The translations under genes were made by a program, and so were the position numbers. 64,000 nucleotides of DNA from Bombus terrestris. Taxonomy: Eukaryota; Arthropoda; Insecta; Hymenoptera; Apidae. Positions 44,108-57,400 of this stretch are shown in pieces; position 1 is the first letter of the stretch, and every line of letters begins with the position of its first letter. Location of the stretch: the NCBI RefSeq assembly GCF_910591885.1, contig NC_063279.1:6510001-6574000 (forward strand), in the 5' to 3' direction. The notes under the pieces were generated by a model. The model saw only the letters and a list, made by a program, of their open reading frames with translations, was not told where the DNA came from and did not search any database.

Positions 44108-45739
44108 TTCACAACGAATATCTTTTACTTTCTTCCCACCAAATGTATTGAAACTAATATAAGAACTAGGATACAATATACTCTCATAAAATAACGCAAA
44201 GAATTGCGATGTATATTAGTACATATCAACAGGTTGTAACCAAACAAAACTCATCACGTAACAGATGACGCCGAACTCCAGCAATGCACATGAACAGTGC
44301 ACTCAGATCAACCGATTCTAACCGACAACAATTTAAATTTTAAAGACCTGTGCAACAGGTGGGGGGGAGAGAGATGCAATGGGTAGGGGTAGGAAGCACA
44401 TCAGTAATAGGAAGTAGTAGCAACATCATATGAATGATATACTCATATTCTGTATGAATTCCAGTTTAGTTTATTCATTTCTTTCAATGTACAAAGATTA
44501 TACATTCGATTTTGCTCTTTAGTATCGTATAACACACATAAGGTAATATTTTATGTAATTATTAAATTGCAGGTTTTTATGCAATTATGAAAAATTTAAA
44601 GATACAAGAATGCTTAGAATGCATAGAATGCGCATAACATACTACAATATATAAAATATCTAATGTAAATGTATACAGTACTCGTTATAGTATTTGTAGA
44701 TAAAATAGATATATACTTAAATTATACTCATTCAAATGTGCTCATGGAAATGTGAATTCCAATGTGAAATATGTTTCTTGAGATTCAATAAACACATATT
44801 TCTATAGCCACCTATTTTTATTTAAACTTATAATACAGAAATTTGTATTATTATCTATTATTTTATCTCTTGTTGTTGCGATTAAAACTCAATCTCTCTG
44901 TAAAAAAGGTAACTGAGAAATGCAAAGAAAGTTCCATAAAAGAGGAAGAAATAATGGGAAAAATGTTAAGAATAAACGGAACAAAATGGAATGCATGGAT
45001 GGTATACTGCGGTATAGATACAATTAAGAGGTTAGGTAAAAAGTCTAGAAAAGATCATAGATGATATAGAAGCAGCGAATCAGCTTATTAGTGACTATTT
45101 TAATGCAACGATCAGCTGTGAGGAATTATTAGACTTACAATAAGACGAGAAAGTTAAAGTAAGTAAAAGGAAATCCAAAGACGATAAGAAAAACGCGGAA
45201 AGGGAACAGTTAATAAATCAATTTATTTAAGAAAACATTATATTTGATTTGTTTTTATTATTATTGACTAATATTATTAATTATTAATTAAATTAGTAAA
45301 ATTCATATAATTAATTTGAATCTTTTAAAAGTGTTCCCGCCATTGGATAACAAGCTTCGTTTTCACAATGTAACGTTTCTATTGGTTGCCTCAAAGAAAA
45401 AGTACAATGTAGTGGATACTACGTATGTTGTATATAATGACAATGAAAGTTGAATCGGAGTAGTAGAGTTCTTTCTGGCGGGAAAGGTTTGGGTGTACGC
45501 TGAGACACTGGGACGCTTTTGTGTTTCAGAAAATACATTATTGAAACGGTTCAATTATGACAGAAGAATTTCTTATACTTTGATTCGTTAGAAAACATTA
45601 TATTTCGATGATGACTTTGTATTAAGATCGATAAGCGTTCATCAGAAAGATGATGTTTATAAAATTAGATATTGCACGGCTATTTGAATGAATACAGAAT
45701 CTATACGTACATCTTAAGATCATAAACATTTTTGAAACC
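44108..45739. other. Divergent intergenic region between the Myb-like gene and SMC6
   Basis: The two genes are head to head, about 1.6 kb apart. It contains a G-rich run near 44360-44375 and, close to SMC6, ctattggttgcc (45379-45390, an inverted CCAAT). A lysine-rich open frame at 44843-45064 has no recognisable features. No TATA box is evident for either gene. Confidence 0.5.
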
Positions 45740-47301
45740 ATGGAAAGTGATACGAATAATAGACGGAAAAGGAAATCTGTAGAATCAAAAGAATATCGAT
45801 CAAAATTTTCGAAAGTGAAAGAAAATGCTTCTCAATTTACAGAAGAGGTAAGTGGTTAGAGTTAATGTTATAGTAAGGAAAAATTGATGGCAATGTTTTA
45901 TTTCGAATGTTATTAAGCTCTTTTAGCACGTTAATATTAATATAAATAATATGTCATATATAATAATATATATAAATCATACATACAACAAACCTATATT
46001 TTACCTGCATGTTTTTTATACCTATGTGTTGTCTTACAGTCTAAAGCAGGTAAAATAAAAAAAATTCTAATACGAAATTTCATGTGTCACGATGCCTTGG
46101 AAGTAACATTAAATCCAAATGTAAATTTTATTATTGGTCGTAATGGAAGTGGAAAAAGTGCAATATTAACAGCTTTAACAGTTGGACTTGGTGCTAGGGC
46201 AAATATTACTAGTCGTGGAGCATCTGTAAAAAGTATAAACATATTATACAGAATAATATTTTTTATAATTTTTTATTTTTATAGCATGCTTCTTCTCTGT
46301 TTAGATTTTATAAAGAAAGGCAAAAATTCAGCTACTATTGAAGTAAGTTTATTTAATAATGGGTCTATGGCATATAAACCTGATATTTATGGTGATTCAA
46401 TAACAGTTTTCCGAAGTATTGGAACTACATCATCTTATAAGATAAAGAATTGGAAAGGTTATTAAAATCATTACATTTATATTTATGTTTATATAAGATA
46501 GTGTCATTTATGAAAGCATTATGTATAATTAATTTAAATATTATTCATATTTAAATTTATTTAAAATAAATCTTCTGTGAATTGTTATTTATAGGCGAAG
46601 TGGTTTCGACAAAACAAAATGAATTGGCCAATATATTACGGGCAATGAATATTCAAATAGATAATCCTATTTCTATATTAAATCAAGATATATCTAGAAC
46701 ATTTCTAGTATCATCCAAACCAGAAGAAAAGTATGACCTCTTTATGAAAGCAACATTACTAAATGTAATTGGTAACAATTATAGAGAAGCTGAATTGACA
46801 TGTGAACAAGAATATGAAAAGTTGAAACAGTATAATAAAGTATGTTTTCATTATGTTTTTAAGATATAAATCATTTCATGTATATAATGAAAATGTTGTA
46901 TAGATTTTAGCAGATGCTAGGAAAGAGGTAGAAGAACTTAAAAAAAGCATAGAAAGAGCAGAAGAAATTGATAAATTTCGCGATGAAGTAGTTGAACTTG
47001 AGAAGGAGTTAGTTTGGGCAGTTGTAAGTATTATATTTAATATACAAAAATTTTATAAAGTAACATTATTTCTTAATAAATGGACATGAAGTATGTATTT
47101 TGTTACATAGGCTATAGCAGAAGAAAGAAAGTTAGGAAAATTTGAGCATGTTCTAAAAAAATGTGAAGATAATTTTAAACAGCTTCAGGATACAGGATCA
47201 TCTGCAAAATCAAAAGATGAAGAAATAAATAAAAGAATTCAGTATGAATTATTAATATATATAATATATATGTATATTTACTATTATATATGTATATTTA
47301 C

Positions 47302-47347
<46 letters not shown>

Positions 47348-50300
47348 TATTATATATATATATATATATTTACTAGTTAGTTATGATTACTTTATTCATC
47401 TGAAATATTTCTGTAATTTTTAATAGCATGAACAAATTTTATTTATTAAAATTTCACACTATCGAGGAGATCACAATATGCTGTATTCGAAATTTTAAAG
47501 TTACATTCATTTCCTTAATGACATAATATTGATTACAATATTTCTTATCATTTTCGTCCTAATTATATTATAATGCAATAGAGTAGACTCCCATTTCCAG
47601 TCTGATTTATTTCCCATTGTAGATAACACATTGATATGTAATATGTACTATTATATTATCTTTTATTCGCAGGGAATTGGAAGGAGAAATTGAGTCTGCA
47701 GAAAAGGAAGTTAATAATAATTCTGAAACATATAATAAAGTGAGACAAGAATATAGCATTAAAAAAAATGAGCATTCAACTAAAATACGTGAGTGGCGTT
47801 CTGTCCAAAGTAAAGTTAAAAGATTGGAAGATGATATTAGTACACTTCGCAAAGAAATACATAGATTAGAAAGGTTTGATATGATTTTTTTGTATTTGTA
47901 CAATACCAGTTTTATATAACACTATTACATATAAACTTTTATTTCTTTTATTTCTAGTGCTGATAATGCAGAACAAAGTGAAAGAAACCAAATGAAACAA
48001 CAATTAGCTGATTTGGAACAAAAATTAGATGAGACCGAAGCATTATTACGAACTAAGCAAACTTATCAAATGCATTTAGAAACTGATAAGATGCGTCTTT
48101 TGAAAGAAATTCAAACTTCAAGAATTGAAATCAATAATTGTGAAAAACGTATAGGTAAATGTTATATTATTTGTTGATTAATTGCTTTCACTCACTATAT
48201 ATATTTAACTTATATTACATTATAGAGTATAAAATTGAATAATAGCTTCATTTTGTTCCAGAAAAAATTAAGTTGGATATAAATGCAAGGAAAAAATATT
48301 CTGATAATACATTAACTGTTTTTGGGCGAAATGTACCACGTCTTTTAAGAAGAATCGAAGAAGAATATAGTAATGGACATTTTAAGGAAAAACCACGAGG
48401 TCCACTTGGTAAGATAATGATGAAAGTGAATCATTGTGTTCGATTTATTATATGTTTTTGTTTATATTTAGGGGCATACATAAAAATGAAAGATTCAGCA
48501 TGGGCTCCTGCTGTTGAACATTTTTTAGGAGCAAGTACTTTTAGTACGTTTTGTGTAGATAACAGTCGTGATGCCAAAGTATTAAATACAATTATGAAAG
48601 AAATTTATTTGAATGAAAGAACTCCACAAATTATATGTAGTAAATTTTATAATACTGTAAGAAAATTAATTCATAATGTATACTGCAATATACTGTATAG
48701 TACATCATGTAAACTTATATACATATATACGTTTTTAGATTCATGATGTCCATGCACATTGTACCAAATCTTCACATTATCCCAATCTTTTGGATGCAAT
48801 GGATATATCAGATCCGGTGGTTGCTAATTGTTTAATCGACCAGCGTGAAGTTGAATGTATTCTGTTAATTCCATCTAGCAAAGAAGCAGCTGAAATTATG
48901 TCTAAGGCTTCCAAAGTTCCACAAAACTGTAAAAGAGCGTTTACCCAACGGGGTGATACATTTTACCCAGATCCACAGTACAGAAGTTATGGTGGACCAC
49001 GCAGTTTGAAAGCTAGATTTCTTCAGGTTTCTATTACAGATACCATTAAGTATGAACTTTCTTCCGTTTATTGTTGTACCTGTTTATTTTTACTTTAAAT
49101 GTCATAAAATTCCTTTTTATGATTAGTGCATTGGAAGAAGAAGTTCGTATTATAGATAATGAAAAAGATAGTGCCATAGCATCGTATAAAACAATTTCTG
49201 AAAAAGAAAAACGTATAAGCACTGAGTTAGGTGGCGTTAGAACAGAAGTAACAAAGCTTCATGCCATTCGAAATCAATATAAAGCATCAATTAATGATCT
49301 AAAGGATAAGATTGAAGCTTATGAAACTATATCTGTGACTGTCTTTGTAAGTTATATTTAAATATAAATATTATTTAGCCAAGAGTATTTGAATGTTATA
49401 AAAATTTTTATTTTATTTTACACAGAAAAACGAATTGAGTGAGTTAGAAAAGAAATTACATCAAGGAAAATTTGAAGAATCAGATTTAAATGCTGGCATT
49501 CTCCAACTTCAAAAAGCAGTTGAATCTTTAGAGGAAGAAGTTAAGCATCACAGAGAATTAAGGCAAAATCTAAATTCAAAAATTAATCCTTTAAAGGTAC
49601 ATAAAAATTATAAGATTTATTTTTATTCTTTTTATATTAATACATATAATTTTGTATGTAGGAAAATATAAAAGAATTACAAGACGAAAAGGAAGCATTG
49701 CATGCACAAACTCGTCATGCTGCAAAGAAATTGCAGGTAGCACATCAAGTCTTACAGCAGGCAACAGTAGAATTTGAACAACAGCGAAGGTGTACAGAAA
49801 AAGCAGTGACGGATGCTACAAATCGATGCGATAGAATAGACACAATAAGGTTACTAAAATGAATACGAACATTTAAAGACGTATAACATTAAACAAAACT
49901 TAATATTTTTCAGATCGATTAACGAACTTGAAAGATTATCCAAAGATGTAAAACATAAAATTCTTGAAATAGAACGAATGTTTGGTACTATCGAAGAATT
50001 ACGTAAAGAATTAAAGGAAAAGGAAGCAAAATGTGGGAAAGATATACATTTGATCTCTAAAATTGAAAAAAATTACCAAGTACGTTATTCCATGTCATAA
50101 ATCTAGCCAGAATTTATAAACTTGCACATTTTGTACGATGTTATTTCCCAAGAAACTCTGACAATTACAATTTTTTTATGACTAATAGTATCTCTTTACC
50201 AGAATTTAGGTTCTTTCGATTTCGAGTCATTGTTTCCAGCATCCTCTGTTAGAGTTGAAACGTTTCCTTAGTTTATTGTCTGCTACGTTTAATGTTAGGG

Positions 50301-51163
50301 ACAAACTAATACTAATATCTGAGTGACCATACACATTATGAAGTTTTATACATAAAGTTATTTAACTGTTTATTAATGTATTTATTTATATTTATATATT
50401 TTTTATAGGATCATACAAAACGATTGGAATCTCGAAAGAAGTTGTTTATTGACATGAAACATACATACGGTAAAAAAATTCAGAATTCATTTTCAAATAT
50501 CCTTGCTTTACGAAATAAAAACGTACGTATAGTGATTTTTTTTAGTTAGAAGAGAAGAAACAAATAATGTTATTTTTTTAATTCAATTATTCTCGCCAGG
50601 GTACTGTAAATATTGACCACGCACGAAAAATACTTGAACTTGAAGTACACTCGTCAAACGATAGTAACAAATCAATTAACGATGCAAGATCATTGTCAGG
50701 TGGTGAAAGATCATATTCCACTGTTGCTTTCATTCTAGCACTTTGGGAATGTACCGGTTTACCTTTTTATTTCCTTGATGAATTTGATGTCTTCATGGTA
50801 TATATAATTTTGTGGATATTATAATTCCTTAATCTGTATATAATTCTCTATATTACACTCATTAATCATTATTTTAACCAGGATAAGGTAAATCGCCGAA
50901 TTATAATGGATATTCTTTTGGATCATACTAAAATGCATCCACAGAGTCAATTCACATTTCTGACACCTTTAGACACATCTAATGTTCTTGCAGAAGATTA
51001 TGTAACTATACATAAGTAAGTTTTTTCAAAATCTGTAACTAATATAATTTAAATTTAAAATAAATGTATACTCCTAGGATATATACGGATAAAGAAGATA
51101 ACTTTTGTATATTATATTTTAATTTTCAGGCTAGCTCCGCCAGAAAGAGGGTCACAAGAGTGA
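45740..51163 (+). CDS. SMC6: SMC6, structural maintenance of chromosomes protein 6
   Basis: ATPase of the SMC5/6 complex, acting in the nucleus in homologous-recombination repair and replication-fork stability. Nineteen exons give 1071 aa, the usual length: 45740-45847, 46040-46232, 46305-46457, 46595-46839, 46904-47023, 47111-47241, 47673-47873, 47958-48154, 48262-48408, 48472-48656, 48739-49049, 49127-49346, 49426-49596, 49662-49849, 49914-50079, 50409-50522, 50600-50797, 50882-51015, 51130-51163. Walker A GRNGSGKS is at residues 69-76; coiled coils flank a hinge at about 450-660 (PRGPLG, QRGDTFYPDP); the ABC signature LSGGERS is at 982-988 and Walker B FYFLDEFD at 1006-1013. The last 11 residues come from a tiny exon (KLAPPERGSQE). 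Poly(A) signal at 51506-51511. No damage seen. Confidence 0.97.
47285..47370. repeat. TA microsatellite in SMC6 intron 6
   Basis: Alternating TA dinucleotides, with two main runs separated by short interruptions (tttactatta), inside the 431-bp intron between exons 6 and 7. Likely length-variable. Confidence 0.9.
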
Positions 51164-51505
51164 AAAGTACAATACAAGATAAATATTTTTTCTTAATATA
51201 TTTTTTCACCATTTTTGAGTTCTATATGAGATCCATTAATATAATTTATAGTGGTTAAAAGACAAAATACCTAATAATTAGATTGAGGGAAAGTAAAAAT
51301 GTGATTTATATGTATTAAAGTTAAATGTTATTAGAGTTAAGAAAGTATACTATGAAAACTTTCAGTCAATTAACAGAAAGATAAAATACATTATTTTTGT
51401 CTTAATTTAAGGACGTTTTATCAAATAAGTGCACGCAAGTACGTAGATTGTGCAAGATATATTTTTGTACGTAAAAATAATATATCTGTAATTATAGTTT
51501 TGTTA

Positions 51506-51511
51506 AATAAA
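51506..51511 (+). terminator. Poly(A) signal of SMC6
   Basis: AATAAA in gttaaataaaattc, about 340 bases after the stop codon; the first clear signal downstream. Confidence 0.5.
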
Positions 51512-52658
51512 ATTCATTTATAAAGCAGATTACGTCTCATTTTATAAAATACGAATCAATCTATTTTTTCTTATATCATATTTTTGCTAAAATGAAAGAC
51601 ACTTTGTTATCTTAATTATTCGATAATATCATGAAATCGTGTAATTTGTGTACACTTTCTCTATGAGCGATCAATTGAATACCATCTCAAGATCAATTAT
51701 AAATGTGGTCAATGAAATCATAAAGGTGGTCACGAAAGGGAGTACATACGTATGTCGGATCGTAAGTGGATCAAGGTTTGCACCATTGCATGAATCTGGT
51801 TTGCCTGTAGTTCCCGATTAACGCAATGGCTCACATTACGTGCATTACACACGAACGATGCGTATGAGGCGTGGTTGTATTGTGTAATCAGCAACATTGG
51901 CACTGGCAGAGAAAGTGTCGGAGACCGATGTCTGTCCGTGAATTTTTAATGAAAGCCAGCCACCTTAATGAACAATAACGATTGAAAATATGAGCACGAG
52001 ATTTTTTTAATTAATCACATACCTTTCCAATACTATCCTATCTCCTGTAATACTTTGGCATGATGCAATACTTATCTTTTACGAACTCTAATACGTTCGT
52101 GTCCTTTTATATTTCCAATATGCAGTTATGTGATTTGCGACAAGCAAATAAATTTGCGAGTATGCGACATCTTCGCTTAAATTTCCTCGGTGTTGTAAAT
52201 TAAAAATAAATTTAAACAAAGAGCTATGAAACGAGAGTATCATTTTTAAAAGACTAAGTTGAACATCTTTTTGGGGCACATGAAATTTCTATCAATAATA
52301 AAAAAAAAAACTAATAATTAATAATAATAAAAGCAGTTGCAACTCCAATGTGCCCTAAAAGGAATTTTAGTCAACCATTGAATATATTCGAATAATTATA
52401 TACCAACGACAATCAAATGCCTTTAACTAAATTAGCAAACATGATTTTCCATTCTTTCCGTTGTGCAGCACCACCAAGAGATATCCATTATACAACGTAC
52501 GTATATATTTACCTTTTTGCACATCTAAACGATGCACAAAAGAGAAACAAACACCAAATTCAAACACAAACTTAAAAATATGTTCAATGGTACGGGTAGT
52601 AAAGTAAAAAGGTAACAGTGTACAGTACGTTTCGTATACTTGCTAAAAAAAAACCGTA
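51512..52658. other. Intergenic region between SMC6 and the first cuticle gene
   Basis: AT-rich to mid-GC sequence with no supportable gene. It includes the 3' flanks of the convergent SMC6 and cuticle genes. Confidence 0.6.
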
Positions 52659-52664
52659 TTTATT
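52659..52664 (-). terminator. Poly(A) signal of the minus-strand cuticle gene
   Basis: AATAAA on the minus strand (tttatt on +), 34 bases beyond the stop codon at 52698-52700. Confidence 0.6.
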
Positions 52665-52697
52665 CGACAAACATAATTCCTAAACAATAGATCGGAT

Positions 52698-54274
52698 TCA
52701 GTGGATGAAAGCATGAGCGGGGGCGGCGTATGCGAGAGGAGCGGCGGCGTATTTGGCAACGGGAGCGGCGTAGGCGACTGGAGCGGGGGCGGCGTATGCG
52801 ACTGGAGCGGCGGCCAATTTGGCGACTGGAGCGGCGTAGGCGACTGGAGCAGCGGCGATCTTGGCAACGGGAGCGGCGTAGGCGACTGGAGCAGCGGCGA
52901 TTTTGGCAACTGGAGCGGCAGCAATTTTAGCTACTGGGGCAGCAGCGACGATAGGGGCGGCGGCAGCTTCTTTGCGGACTACAGCGTTGAATCCGTTGAC
53001 TGGATCGGCGGTGTAGTCGACGGTGCGTCTGGTTCCGTCAGCTTCGATCAGGGAGTAGCTACCCTGGACAACGTCTCCGTCGCGGGTTTCCTGTTGGCTC
53101 TTGGCATCACCGGTCAGGCTGTCGTGCACGTCATAGGCGTAGCTGTATTGAGGGTGGGGGTCGAAGTCGGCGTCGACGGTCTTGGCTACCACGGCCTTAG
53201 CTACGGGGGCGGCTACCACCGCCTTGGCTACAGGCGCAGCCGCATAGGCCAGAGGTGCGGAGTAAGCCAGTGGCGCTGCTGGTGCGTAGGCCAGAGGTGC
53301 TGCCTCTCGCAGGATTCCAGCGTTAGCGGCGGCCACAAAGGCGGCGAAGACGATGAACTGCAAGAACAAATACGACGATTAGATTGGAGATTTATGGCAG
53401 TAGATGTTTGTGGATGGTTTCTGGCTAAACGGATGGATAGTAATATTAATTGATATTTGAAGAGCAAATATAGGAATTAAATAGGATTTTCTACTGGTAG
53501 TACAAGTTTGCAACTGGCTTTTGGTTGGACTGCAGTAGTCTGTCTATATGATGAGATACGATTAGATAGAGATCTATCGAAGTAGATGTTTGTAATTGGT
53601 TTCTTGCTGAAAGAATTGTGACGAAAGGATTTGGACGAATTGTAAAAACAGACATGACGATTAGACAGAAATTTTTCGTAGGTGATTTTCTATTGACGAA
53701 ATATTTAGTTAGCTGTTGTTATGAAATTAGCAGAGCTAATAAATAGTAAATAAATTTCTTGCGTTTCGTTACTAATTTGCATTGTATAAGTAAATAGTTT
53801 TAATTACAGATCATAGAAATTGTTTTGGATAGATTAAAGCAGATGTTGTTTAGTTTTTGAGATTCTCGGACGACTGATGAAAGCGACGCGTTACCGAGTA
53901 TTCTGTACGCGGAGGGTTATCGAAATTAGGAATGGAGACGTGCGTTCCACTTTCAACCGAGCGCAGAATAAAAAGTGTTAGTTAAAAATGCGTTGGATAA
54001 GACTAAGAACACTTTTACTCATTTAACAGAATGAAAAAAGAAAGGCCAAATATATATATATCGTTAGTTAGGAGAAAGGTAAATTTAAACACATTTTAAG
54101 ATGAAAAATACGAATAAAAATAAAAATACTCTATATCGTTCGTTGAAAGGAAAGTCTGAATTTAAGTATGAAATAAATATACGAAATTTCGTTATTGAAT
54201 TATACGTGATGAATGAAAAGCGCCCTTTAATCAAGTTACGATTATTCCTGAGTTCGTAATACCTTGAAGGCCAT
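52698..54274 (-). CDS. RR-2 cuticular protein, Ala/Pro/Val-rich
   Basis: A secreted chitin-binding structural protein of the exoskeleton, 223 aa. Two exons: 54274-54263 (MAFK only) and 53357-52698, joined across a 905-bp intron (donor GTATTA, acceptor ttcttgcag). Residues 1-17 are a signal peptide (MAFKFIVFAAFVAAANA). Residues about 66-134 are the Rebers-Riddiford RR-2 domain (YSYAYDVHDSLTGDAKSQQE, GSYSLIEADG, RRTVDYTADPVNGFNAVV), which in this family binds chitin. The flanks are low-complexity AAPVAK and AAPVAYAAP repeats, typical of such proteins. Codon use is GC-rich in contrast to the surroundings. A tiny first exon ending within the signal peptide is usual in insect cuticle genes. Its near-twin lies head to head at 59662-60793. 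Confidence 0.95.
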
Positions 54275-54351
54275 TGTAGCTCGCTTGATTGGAAGATCTC
54301 TTGATCTGTCTGTCTGTGATGCGAATGATACCACAGACGGGTGGTTTTCGG

Positions 54352-54359
54352 CTTTTATA
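54352..54359 (-). promoter_or_regulatory. TATA box of the minus-strand cuticle gene
   Basis: TATAAAAG on the minus strand, 78 bases upstream of the start codon, with a plausible initiator (ATCACAG) about 30 bases downstream of it. Upstream lie tgacgtaac and gtgacgg segments (54388-54405). Confidence 0.7.
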
Positions 54360-54499
54360 CCGCGCGACCAGGACCCACGGGCACGCTGACGTAACTGGGT
54401 GACGGTACCTTCGACGGCCACCCGATTTGCGGCCGCAAAATTGAGCAAGAAATCGGACCACGCCCAACACGAACAATTCGATCAACAACGATAGCCGTT

Positions 54500-57400
54500 G
54501 GACCATCGTGAACACCGTCTCCGTCGACTAGGCCACGTCCTTGCCACGAGTTACTTAATCCTTCCTTGGGCTTCTCTTTGAGGGAAACACGCTATCAGTT
54601 TCCTTCCCTGTACTTTTTCTGCATTGTCGATTATGCTTAAAACGCGTAATTTATTCTTATGGTATATTTCCATGTTCGTAAGGTTTCTTTTTTCTTTATA
54701 TTTAATTTAACACGCGAGTTAACTCTTCGAGTGTTTAAACGTTTGTATTTTATGATATAAAAAATAGCAGAAGTTTGATATTTGATATAACATATGTACA
54801 TTCGTAAATTGCAAAAGTATTTTCTAACGTTTCGACGTTTAGAAAACATGATGTTTACGTGTGTGGAATTATCTTACGTTTGATATAAACTACGATATAA
54901 AATTATGCGTATCCCTTGTATAATTTATTTATACTTGATATGATTAAAATATATGATTAAAGTATATGATTAAAATAAAGCTGGACATCGTGAATAACGA
55001 TTTTATTTTATATTCATATTTATTTAATCGAAATGCAGAGACTTTATGGAGGAGTAAATAATCGATGGGCTGTTTAACTAACATCAATTGCAGCTATATA
55101 GAACCGTGTACGTGATATCAATGTGTGTCATTTAAAATTAAAATTGCACGCACGATTTCGGAATTAATTATACCGATGTTCGCAAATTAAAAAATTGTTC
55201 AATTAATTAATCATATACTATGTACAAGTGTAAAAATTCTCTCTCTTTCTTTCGGATCTTTATTAATATTTTATTCCATTCTTTTTTATATCTATAAATA
55301 TCAAAATGGAGATATTCCGTGGATCTTACGTGCTATCGATACATCGTATAGTACCGTATTGAGGAAAGTGACAGTGATGAGGTAAAGGTGCACGTTGAAT
55401 TACCGTTCATACTTGACGTAATAACAGTTAATTTTTTCCATTGAATTCGAAGAATCTCACATGCAATGCCCCCATCACGATAAATAATATATTCATTTAG
55501 GTGTCAGTACTCTTTAACAGTATACGATTACGCGAATCAATTACAACGTTAAATTGCAATTAAATTCATCTAGATGTACATAGAAACATTTAATGCGAAA
55601 TTTATACCTTTCTTTTTAATACCATCCTTTTCAAACTTCACTTTCCTTCGCGTATCTTCGAATGAAAACATTTCCAATAGATTTCTACTTGGACTGAAAT
55701 ATAATACACATCTCGCAGTACTCTTCTTTCCATTCGTCGAAAACAACTCGATATTCAAGCTGCTACATTTAGGATATTGCTATCCATTTATCCAACATTC
55801 ATCATTATCCATCCGTCTCGTTAATCTACGTTCAAGCTCCTCCAAAATATATTATAATTACCGTACTTTCTAATTAATCCATTACTACACGTGCGCATGT
55901 GTAACATACGATAGATACGAAGGATCGTAACTCGCGAAGCATCTTGCGAAACGATAACGTCAACGGTATACACCGTACAGTTGTTGGAAATATTCTGCCA
56001 GTAAAGTAAAATATCATGATAAATTCATTGGAATAGTTTTGTTAACGCGCGTGGAAGTCGTGTCAATTGGACGATACTCCTCGAGTTTCATATGGTGGAA
56101 ACAGCGAAAATGCACGTTCCGCGAGAACAATAAATAAGTAATTAAAATGGACAAATTATTTAACGTTTGATTTACTATAGGTCAGTGGTGCGAAAGAATT
56201 GTATTCTACAACCTTGAGTTCTTCCATAATTGGTGGAATCAACTGGTTTTTTCATGGTATGAAAAAATAAGAAGAGGACGAGGTTGCGCACCGGTGACGT
56301 AAGAAACCGATGACGTAAGACTGATCGGATTTTGCACGATTAATGGGTATACAGAGAAATTTTTATTATGTCAACTTATTAGAGCGATGCTGTTTTTGTC
56401 GATCTTCTTTGGATAGCTAAACTGGTAGCGCCTTTCGTCTCTTTATGTCCATTTCTTTTTTCGTCTAGACGCGCAAAGACCTACGCGGCAAAAGACAATT
56501 CAGGATACGTCTTAATCGGAGTTTGCGTTTCGCATAAACGACAAGCCTGTAAAGGACGGTTCTTTTTTTATGGGAATAAGGAAATTAAAACATTCATTGG
56601 TCTTTAGAAGAATCAACTAGTTCAACAGCTGCGGCAGAAAATTATTTTTTATCGGAAAAACCGAACGATAAAGCTATGAAAAATACGAAAGGATGTAGCA
56701 ATTGTGTTTTAGTCTTGTTGTGGAAGTTGCAATATTCTCGTTGTTTCGAAAACTAATTCCTTGTTTAGGAGAAGGCCGATTACGACAATGAACCAACTAA
56801 AGGAAGAAAACGAGTAAATGTTATTTAGAAATATAAAAGATGAATTTTCCTTTCTCTGCAAGATTCTAATACTTCTAACTGTCTCTGTTTCAAACGAAGA
56901 AATGCAATACCATCAAGAATATCGAAATATTGATCGTTGTCTTAAAAAGACAAGACAATTTCCAAAGAATAGTTGACTATTTTAAGACAAGAAAGCTTAA
57001 AATATTCATCTATGTTTTAAAAAGGATATATATGTATTATATTTATTTATTTATTTATTTCATCGTCCATCCAGTACATGCGTTTGCGGATATGTAAAAC
57101 TTATTTCTAACTTATAAGCTTGCCTAGAACCATCACGACCAGTACGATTAAATACGACATTCCAAACAATTATTTTCCATTTCGAAAGAAGAAACTCGCC
57201 ACTATTAAGAATATCAAAGAATATTCATTCTTAGCGCGAAAAGAGGCCGTATGTATCCAACCTTTCACCTCGATATCCCCAAAAATAATTTCCAACTTTA
57301 AGAAATGCAGTTCCAAGATATATACGTATTCGTTATTGCTCTGAGAAAGCTTAATAAATCAACATTACTACGCAACGGCCTAACTTCGTGCCAGATATTT

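Noticed and set aside
52701..53453. 250-codon plus-strand frame over the minus-strand cuticle gene
   Set aside because: It is the antisense of a GC-rich repeat-coding exon. The minus-strand frame has a signal peptide, an RR-2 domain, a TATA box and a spliced first exon.
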